Part shown: in pieces, positions 34,201 to 43,200 of the stretch
How positions within the stretch are numbered: the first letter of the stretch is position 1
How the letters are laid out: the number at the start of each line of letters is the position of its first letter
Origin: Tragulus kanchil
Taxonomy: Eukaryota; Chordata; Mammalia; Artiodactyla; Tragulidae
Length of the DNA: 64,000 nucleotides
Assembly (NCBI GenBank): GCA_022376925.1
Contig: JAIOJX010000002.1
Span: forward strand, 37,162,501 to 37,226,500
Direction of reading: 5' to 3'
Program-made: the position numbers and the translations under genes
The notes under the pieces: generated by a model
What the model was told of the DNA's origin: nothing
Seen by the model: only the letters and a program-made list of their open reading frames with translations
The model's database searches: none

Positions 34201-37200
34201 CCCCGTCTCCACAGGCGGGGAGCCCACACAGGACACAGAGCTAGAGACAGATGTAAGCGGTGCCAGCGGTTCCCTCTGATTTGGGGGTGCAGGGCTGCCA
34301 AAAGGACACGAATGAAACTTAGAACACGACGACAGACAAAAAGACAGCCCCACTGCCTGCCGTCAAGCCTGGAAAACCCTGTGCTCATTTCTGACAGAGA
34401 GCGTGAGTCCAACACTGACAGGCTGCTCCAAACGGAAGGCTCTGAGGGCACTCCCAGCATTTTTATTTCTTAGATGAAAGTTACCAAGTATGTAGCCGGG
34501 CCAGTATGGCAGCAACAGGCAAGCTCCCTCTGGTCCGCCCTTCACAGCGCTCGCTCCTGGAAGTCGGTGTTGGGGAGAAGGGAACCAGGCAGTGGATGGA
34601 AACAGGACGGACAGGTTCTGAGCTCCCATGTGTTTGAAACATGCATGTGAATATCACACCCACTCCATTCCCTCCCTGTCCCACCCTTATTGTTGCATGT
34701 GCCAAGCATAAGACAAAGTCACACCCACTGAGTGAGAGGAGCTCTCCTATGGAAGGAAAGCAGCATTACAGTGTTGCAACTGCCATAAGAAGAGGGGAGA
34801 ATGAGTAGGAAGGCTCTCAGAGGTGCCCTGAACTCTGCAAAGGAAATAGATGTCCTTTGCTTTTGAGTGCATCAACTCAGTCTGAGTTAACAAGGACTAG
34901 CTAAGTGGTTTCAGTCATGTCCTACTCTTTGAGATCCCCTGGCTTGTAACCCACCAGGCTCTTCTGTGCATGGGATTTCCAAGGCAAGAATACAGATCCT
35001 TCTCCAAGGGTACTTCCAACCCAGGGATCGAACCTGGGTCTTTTCCGTCTCCTGCATTGGCAGGCAGGCAGACACATAAAAGCCTATGGGAATGTGAACT
35101 CCGATCACATGAAGAATTACAGACTCACCTCATTTTATTGTATGTTTTGGGGAGGTTTTTGTTTGTTTGCAAATTGAAGGTTTGGAACAATCCAGCTTTG
35201 AGCAATTCTTATCAACTCTTACTGGGCACCCTGCTTTCCACAGCATTTTCTCACTTGATGTCCTGGAGTGGCATCATTCCTCACAGTATTTCACACTTTT
35301 CCAGTAGCACTAGCATTACTGTAGCTGTTCTGGTGATCTGTCACCAGTCACCTTTGTTATTGCAAGTCACTCCAGGCTCGAATGAGGATGATCGTTAGCA
35401 GTTTTAGCCAAAAAAAGTCTCATTAAGGCACACATGGGTGGTGCTGATCCCGTGGTTCAATTCAGGTGAAGAAGGAGATTGGTGACGTTTCCATCCTGAT
35501 CAACAATGCCGGAATCGTAACAGGCAAGAACTTTATCGACTGCCCAGATGACCTTATAGAAAAGTCTCTTGACGTGAATTTCAAAGCACATTTATGGGTA
35601 AGTACTTTTCTTCTCATTATAGAGGTCAAGTCACTCAATCACCTTCCTCTTGTTCTCTTACCATAGTGGAAGTGTTAGTCGCTCAATCATGTCCAACTCT
35701 TTGCGACCCTGTGGATAGCAGCCCGTCAGGCTTCTCTGTCCATGGGATTCTCCAGGCAAGAATAATGGAGTGGGATGCCATCCTCTTCTCCAGGGTATCT
35801 TCCTGACCCAGGGATTGAACCTGGGTCTGCTGCATTGCAGGTAGATTCTTTACCATCTGAGCCACAGTGGGCTCTTAATGGTAGTACTGGTCTTAAATAA
35901 AGCACAAACATCTCAGTTCTAGCTGAAGCTGTCCTCTCCTGATCCAACTTACATCACACCTCTCCGTGCCTCTGCTCAGGGACTCCTACAAAGCCACAAA
36001 TGTCCTCATGTCAAAATCATGTACTGACAGTCAGTGTTCTGTCAGATACTGTCTCAGGCACCTCATGAACAAGTTTTCAAACTGCCCCGCAAGATAAGGG
36101 CTTGTAGAAGTTAAAAGTGACCTTGCTTAGACGTGAGCAGGTGACCTCATCCTTAGCCTAGGCTGGAACACTCTTGATGTGAAAGGAGGCGGCATTAGCC
36201 AGCAACCATCCATCAGGTCTGTGTGTGGCACACTATGTTACACGGTCACATCTGCTGTGGCTGCTGTCCAGTCCCTAAGTCATGTGTGATTCGTTCCAGG
36301 CCCATGGACTGCAGCACATCACGTTTCCCTGGCCTCCCAGGATCTTCAGCATCAACATCAGTCCTTCCAATGAATATCCAGGGTTAATTTCCTTTAGGAT
36401 TGACTGGTTTGATCTCACTGTTCAAGGGATTTTCTCCAGCACCATCGTTTGTTATGCCAAGGCTCGAATGAGGATGATCATTAGCAGTTTTAGCCAAAAG
36501 TCTCATTAAGGCACACATGGGTGGTGCTGATCCCGTGGTTCAATTCAGGTGAAGAAGGAGATTGGTGACGTTTCCATCCTGATCAACAATGCCGGAATCG
36601 TAACAGGCAAGAACTTTATCGACTGCCCAGATGACCTTATAGAAAAGTCTCTTGACGTGAATTTCAAAGCACATTTATGGGTAAGTACTTTTCTTCTCAT
36701 TATAGAGGTCAAGTCACTCAATCACCTTCCTCTTGTTCTCTTACCATAGTGGAAGTGTTAGTCGCTCAATCATGTCCAACTCTTTGCGACCCTGTGGATA
36801 GCAGCCCGTCAGGCTTCTCTGTCCATGGGATTCTCCAGGCAAGAATAATGGAGTGGGATGCCATCCTCTTCTCCAGGGTATCTTCCTGACCCAGGGATTG
36901 AACCTGGGTCTGCTGCATTGCAGGTAGATTCTTTACCATCTGAGCCACAGTGGGCTCTTAATGGTAGTACTGGTCTTAAATAAAGCACAAACATCTCAGT
37001 TCTAGCTGAAGCTGTCCTCTCCTGATCCAACTTACATCACACCTCTCCGTGCCTCTGCTCAGGGACTCCTACAAAGCCACAAATGTCCTCATGTCAAAAT
37101 CATGTACTGACAGTCAGTGTTCTGTCAGATACTGTCTCAGGCACCTCATGAACAAGTTTTCAAACTGCCCCGCAAGATAAGGGCTTGTAGAAGTTAAAAG

Positions 37201-40200
37201 TGACCTTGCTTAGACGTGAGCAGGTGACCTCATCCTTAGCCTAGGCTGGAACACTCTTGATGTGAAAGGAGGCGGCATTAACAAGCAAACATCCATCAGG
37301 TCTGTGTGGGGCAAACTAAGATACACGGTCACATCTGCTGTGGCTGCTGTCCAGTCCCTAAGTCATGTGTGATTCGTTGCAGCCCCATGGACTACAGCAC
37401 ATCAGGTTTCCCTGGCCTCCCCAGGATCTTCAGCATCAACATCAGTCCTTCCAATGAATATCCAGGGTTAATTTCCTTTAGGATTGACTGGTTTGATCTC
37501 ACTGTTCAAGGGATTTTTCTCCAGCACCATCGTTTGCAAGCAAAGCAGTGCAGTCAAACAAACGTTTGACTTTAATAAGAGATCTCTTGTCTCAGATTTG
37601 TTAATATTATTCCTATTAGAAAATATGAAAATAAATTTATCTCACATAAATATGTAACTATCTATATCTGATTCATTATTCTTTTGTTGCAGAATGCATG
37701 TCACAAAGTTTGTTTCTCTTTTACCTTCTTTCCAAGTCCCAGAGGAAAGGTGAAGGTTTTCTGTACAATATATGCTGAGATGCAGTGTGTCTCCTCTAAC
37801 AGATAATCCTCCTTTATGTCATGAAATACAAATAAGAAACTGTTATTTATGAAGAACTAGAGATGAGTTTAAAAACAAAGTGAAATTTTTAAGCTGAAGT
37901 CAACAGCCACATGTCCTGTGAACAAAGTTCAGGAAAAAATTGAAATTCAAATATAAGGCAAAGGAGAGAAAAAAAACCCATAAATCTAAATAATTGTATC
38001 TTTGAGTGGTCTTAATGGCTTGTGGATTGTGGCTTCCACAAATAAAATCTTACTGTACTATCTCAATTATTGTCTTTGTTGTATTCTTAAATATCAAATA
38101 TGAACAAAACATAAGTCTGAGTAAATCATTTTTAATAATTGGAACTCCGATTACAGTTTTGGGATTACCATCATGAAAATACTGACATATTTTCATATTG
38201 ATATATTTTATAGGCTAAACAAGTTGACATGGCTACTTTACTTATGTTTAAGTTTGAATGTTCCAGGTCCTTCAGGTTTTTTTTGTTTTTTGAGCTTGAA
38301 TAACTTTTCAATCAGAATAATGAAACATCTGGGGAAAAAAAGTACTATAAAATGTTAAGTGTTTTCCCTTGATCTTCTTAGACTTATAAAGCCTTTCTAC
38401 CTGCTATGATTGCTAATGACCATGGACATTTGGTGTGCATTTCAAGTTCAGCTGGATTAATTGGCTTAAATGGATTAGCAGGTAAGAGAAATACAGTATT
38501 TCACAACTGCAACTCGCGTAATAGCTTTGAGTAATCAGCCCTGATTTGATGAACTAATAATAAATGGTAAGAGATATAGTCAGTAAGGTAAGTTGTTGAG
38601 AACTTTATGATCCAGCAAAACTGCTTGGCTATATTTACACAAAGTTGAAACTATATATTTTAGAACCATTGGATCTTACGCATTCCCTTAGAATTAATAA
38701 AAGAGAAAGAAATGACCTGGATGTTTGGGATGAAGGAGTGGGAGAGCGAGCCAAGAGGGAGAGTATATATGGCTCCATAGAGCTGATTCATGTTGTTGTA
38801 CAGAGACTAACACAACATTGCAAAGCAATTATCCTCCAATTTTAAAAGCGGGAGAGAAACGGAAAGGTCCTACTGATAAATTTCTTACACAAGTGAGTAG
38901 CATAGTCACCTTTACCCAAACTCACATGGCTCTGTTATCAGGATGGTAAGAAGGACCCTTCTGGGACTCCCCTGTGGTCCAGTGGTTAAGAATCTGCCTT
39001 CCACTGGAGGGGTGCAGGTGCCATTCCTGGTCAGGGAACTAAGACCTCACATGTGGTTCAGTCGCTGAGTCATGTCTGACTCTGTTCCCCAGGGACTGTA
39101 GTCTTCCTGGCTCCCCTGTCCATGGGATTTTCCAGGTGAGAATACTGGGGTGGGTTGCCATGCTCTCCTCCAGTCTCAACCCAGGGATTGAACCAGGGTC
39201 TCCTGCACTGCAAGCAGATGCTTTACTGTCTGAGCCACCAGGAGAGCCCAAATAAGAAAACCTTTGCAAGTGGAAGAATTCCAGTTGGAAGAAAACTCGC
39301 TCTGAGTATCTTGACCCACTCTGATCTCGGCTGCCTAGACTCCCTCTTGAGTTACTATTAATTTTTTTTTTTCCTGCACTCGGTCTTCATTGTGATACTC
39401 GGGCTTTTCCCTAGTTCCCTAGTGACATGTAGGGGCTTCTTTTGTTGCAGAGCGCAGGCCCTAGAGTCCATGAGCTCCGCAGTATTGGCTCATGGGCTTA
39501 GTGGCCCTGCAGCATGTGGGATCTTAATTCCCAGTGGAGGATCGACCCTGCGTCCCCTGCATTGGAAGGCAGAATCTTAACTGCTGGACCACCAGGGGAG
39601 CCTCTTGACTTACTATCTTATTTCTTCTTCTCTGTGTCTTCCTGACCCGACTGGGTCACAGTCCTTTGGGACAGGGACACAGCCCGAACATACATCTGGT
39701 GTCTCTGGGTGGGGCTGGCACGGTGTCTACCATCACTTCTATGGGAGTGAAGGCCAGCTGTGTGCCCCTCTGCTCTTCCTGAAGTCCACCAGACTGTTGT
39801 CATCAGCAGCTGAGGTGACTGCCAATCTTCCCCGTCACGCCTCACCTCTTCCAGGCAGAGCAGACCAAGATCATGCCAAACAGGAACTCTGAGATGGAGG
39901 GCCAGTCTCTGCTGGTCTTCGTGTTACGAGGAAACCATTGTCATGCCATTTAACGCTGTCACACCCTACACATCATTTGTCTTTTCAGATTACTGCGCAA
40001 GTAAATTTGCAGCCTGTGGATTTGCTGAGTCGATATATGTAGAAACAGTCGCCAGGAGACTAAAGGGGCTCAAAACCACCATCGTGTGCCCATTTTTAAT
40101 AAAAACTGGACTGTTTGAAGGGTGTACTACTGGGTAAGCATGTGGTTTGATTTCAAAGGAGCTAGGTTTTGAAAAATGATTGGGCATCGATTTTATTTTG

Positions 40201-43200
40201 TTCTATCTGAAGTTGTTTGAAAAGATCATCCAGCATTCAGCCTGCTCTGTAAACACTTTCCGAAGGTCTTTCCTCAAACGTGCTTGTGTTTGATTCTGGG
40301 TTTGATAGCAATGGTTTACCGAGGCGACACCCACGCCACCGCCCGCTGTAGCCTCCACCAGCTCTACCTCCTTGGTGCTCTTGTCACGCCCGTTTCTGCC
40401 AGCCAACTCCATCCTGCCCTCGTGTCTGATTCCATGGAGGGACCAGAGGGACCGGAAACTGTTGAAGGGGGACACACGCCCAGTCAGCACACATCAGATG
40501 GCAGGAAGTCACCTTTCAAAGACGCGCTTTACAACACTAGACCATTTTGTTTCCTTTGGTTTCACATATGTGCCTATTGAGAGACCCAGGTGGCGCTAGA
40601 TGCGGGAGACATCAGAGAGGTGGGTTCCATCTCTAGCCAGGGAAGATCCCCTGGAGGAGAGCACAGCAATCCACTCCAGTATTCTTGCCTGGAGAATCCC
40701 ATGGACAGAGGAGCCTGGTGGGCTACAGTCCGTGGAGTTGAAAAGAGTCAGACACAACTGAAGTGACTTAGACACACATGCAGGACTCTGTGTGACCCCC
40801 TGGACTGTAGCCTGCCAGGCTTCTCTGTCCACGGGATTCTCCAGGCAAAAATACTCGAGTGGGCTGTCGTGCCCTCCTCCAGGGAATCTTCTCGACCCAG
40901 GAATCAAGCCCATGTTTCGTATGTCTCCTGCATTGGCAACCAGCTTCTTTTCCTGGGAAGAACCACCTGGGGACTTACTACTATTTTATTCTAATTTTTA
41001 AGAATTGCTTTCTTTAATTTCTTTTTTTTTTTAAGAAATGCGTTTTATTTATTTTTGGCTATTTTGGGTTTTCATTGTTGCAGGCTCTTCTCTAGTTGCA
41101 AGGGGTGGGGGCTACTCTCTAGTTGAGTTGAGCAGGCTTCTTGCTGCAGTGACTTCTGTAGTTGTGGAACTCGGCCCTAGGGCACATGGGCTTCAATGTG
41201 GCACATGGGCTCCATAGCTGTGGCTCCGAGGCTCTAGAGCACAGGCTCCATCGTTGTGGCTTACGGGCTCAGTTGCTCTGCAGCATGTGGGATCTTCCCG
41301 GATCAGGGATCAAACCCATGTCTCCTGCATTAGCAGGCGAACTCTTCACCACTGAGCTACGTGGGAAGCCCCTTTCTTTAATTTCTTTTTTTTTTTTTAA
41401 GATTTGTTTATTTTGGGTGGGGGTCGGGGGTTGGGGAGGGAGGGGAGCAGGCAAGCCACTTCTATTGGTCTTTCATTTATACAGTTTCATCCGTCTTTGT
41501 TCTTTGGCTCCTGCGGGCCTCCCATTGCAGTGGCGTCTGTCATTGCAGAGCGCTGGCTCTGGGCGCATGCGCTCCAGAGCTCCGGCTCGGTGATTGGACA
41601 CATCAGTCCAGCCTCTCCGCGGCACGTGGGATCTTCCCAGGCCAGGGATTGAACCGGCGCCCCTTGCACTGCAAGGCGGTGTCCTTACCCACTGGACCAC
41701 CAGGGGAAGCCCTCTTTAATTTCTTAATCTGTTTTTTTTTTTTTTTTATTTTTGATTCCCCTGCAGTTGCCCTTCTCTGTTACCAATTCTGGAACCAGAA
41801 TATGCCGTTAAGAAGATAGTAAATGCTGTCCTGCAAGAAGATCTGTACCTGTGTATGCCAAGGTTTATATACATGGTGTCGTTTTTAAAAAGGTAACACT
41901 CCGATTAATACTCAGTGTGCCAATCCAGTCAACAATGTACTCCAGAGCTGACAAAAAGGAGCCATTTAAAAGATAACTGAAAGAAAAAAAGATAATGGGT
42001 TTCTTTTTCATTTTTTACACTTACTTATCTATTTCATTTTGGGCTGTGCTGGGTCCTGGTTGTTGGCAGGCTTTTCTCTAGTTGCAGCAAGCAGCAGCTA
42101 GTCTTAGTTGTGGTGTGCAGACTTCTCACTGTGGTGGCTTCTCTTGTTGTGGAATATGGGCTCTAGGGCACTCAGGCTTCCGTAGTTGTGGCTTCCAGGC
42201 TCTAGAGCGCAGGCTCAGTAGTTGTGACATATGGGCTTGGTTGTTCTGAGGCCTGCCAGATCTTCCCGGATCAGGGATCGAAGTGTCTTCTGCACTGGCA
42301 GATGAACTTTTGTGTGTGTGTGCGTGGCCACTTTCATTGGTCCTTCATTTATTTATGTTTATCCATCTTTGTTCTTTGACCTGTGTGGGTCTCCCATCGC
42401 AGTGGTCCCTCCTATAGCAGAGCACCGGCTCTGGGCTCATGCGCTCCAGAGCGCTGGCCCATAACTGGACACACTGGTCCTGCCGCTCTGCGCACGTGGA
42501 ATCTTCCCATGCCAGGGATCGAACCGGCGCCCCTTGCACTGCAAGGCGGACTCTTTACCCACTGGACCACCAGGAAGCCCTGGCAGGTGGATTTTAACCA
42601 CTGAGCCACCAGGAAAGCTCAGAGGATATCTGTTAAATGAATGAATTCTGATCCCTGATTGTGCCCACGTGCTGACACAATCTCAAATTTGCCAGTCCCT
42701 GTGCCCCCATGGGTCAGAAAATGGAAGGTTATACCTACTTTTCTAGGCTGTTAGTCCTGGGCACAGATGGGGAGAGATCCACACAGGTCCCGAGGAGGCT
42801 CTGGAAACCCGAAGTAGTTCAGGGAAAGGGAACACATCACACACTCCATCAGATACTCACTCTGCAGGCATCCGAGTGGCCAGTGTGGTCCTTGCTCTGT
42901 TCACCATCTGAGGATCTAGGTTCCAGTGACGGACAAGAGTTCCTGTTCTTGTGGAGATGGGGGAGGGGGAAGGAGAGAGAGAGAACAACCTGTTCTTGTG
43001 TAAGAGATGGGGAGTGTCGTTTTAAAAGGTAACACTCCGATTAATACTCAGTGTGCCAATCCAGTCAACAATGTACTCCAGAGCTGACAAAAAGGAGCCA
43101 TTTAAAAGATAACTGAAAGAAAAAAAGATAATGGGTTTCTTTTTCATTTTTTACACTTACTTATCTATTTCATTTTGGGCTGTGCTGGGTCCTGGTTGTT

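Larger units (their letters stand above)
35375..37536 (+). repeat. Tandem duplication 8 (35375-36451 / 36461-37536, period about 1083)
   Basis: Duplicates SDR16C5 exon 3, a Bov-tA and a BovB fragment. Mismatches concentrate in the last 250 nt of copy 1 (36195-36330 versus 37278-37413). A 9-nt filler separates the copies. Confidence 0.93.
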
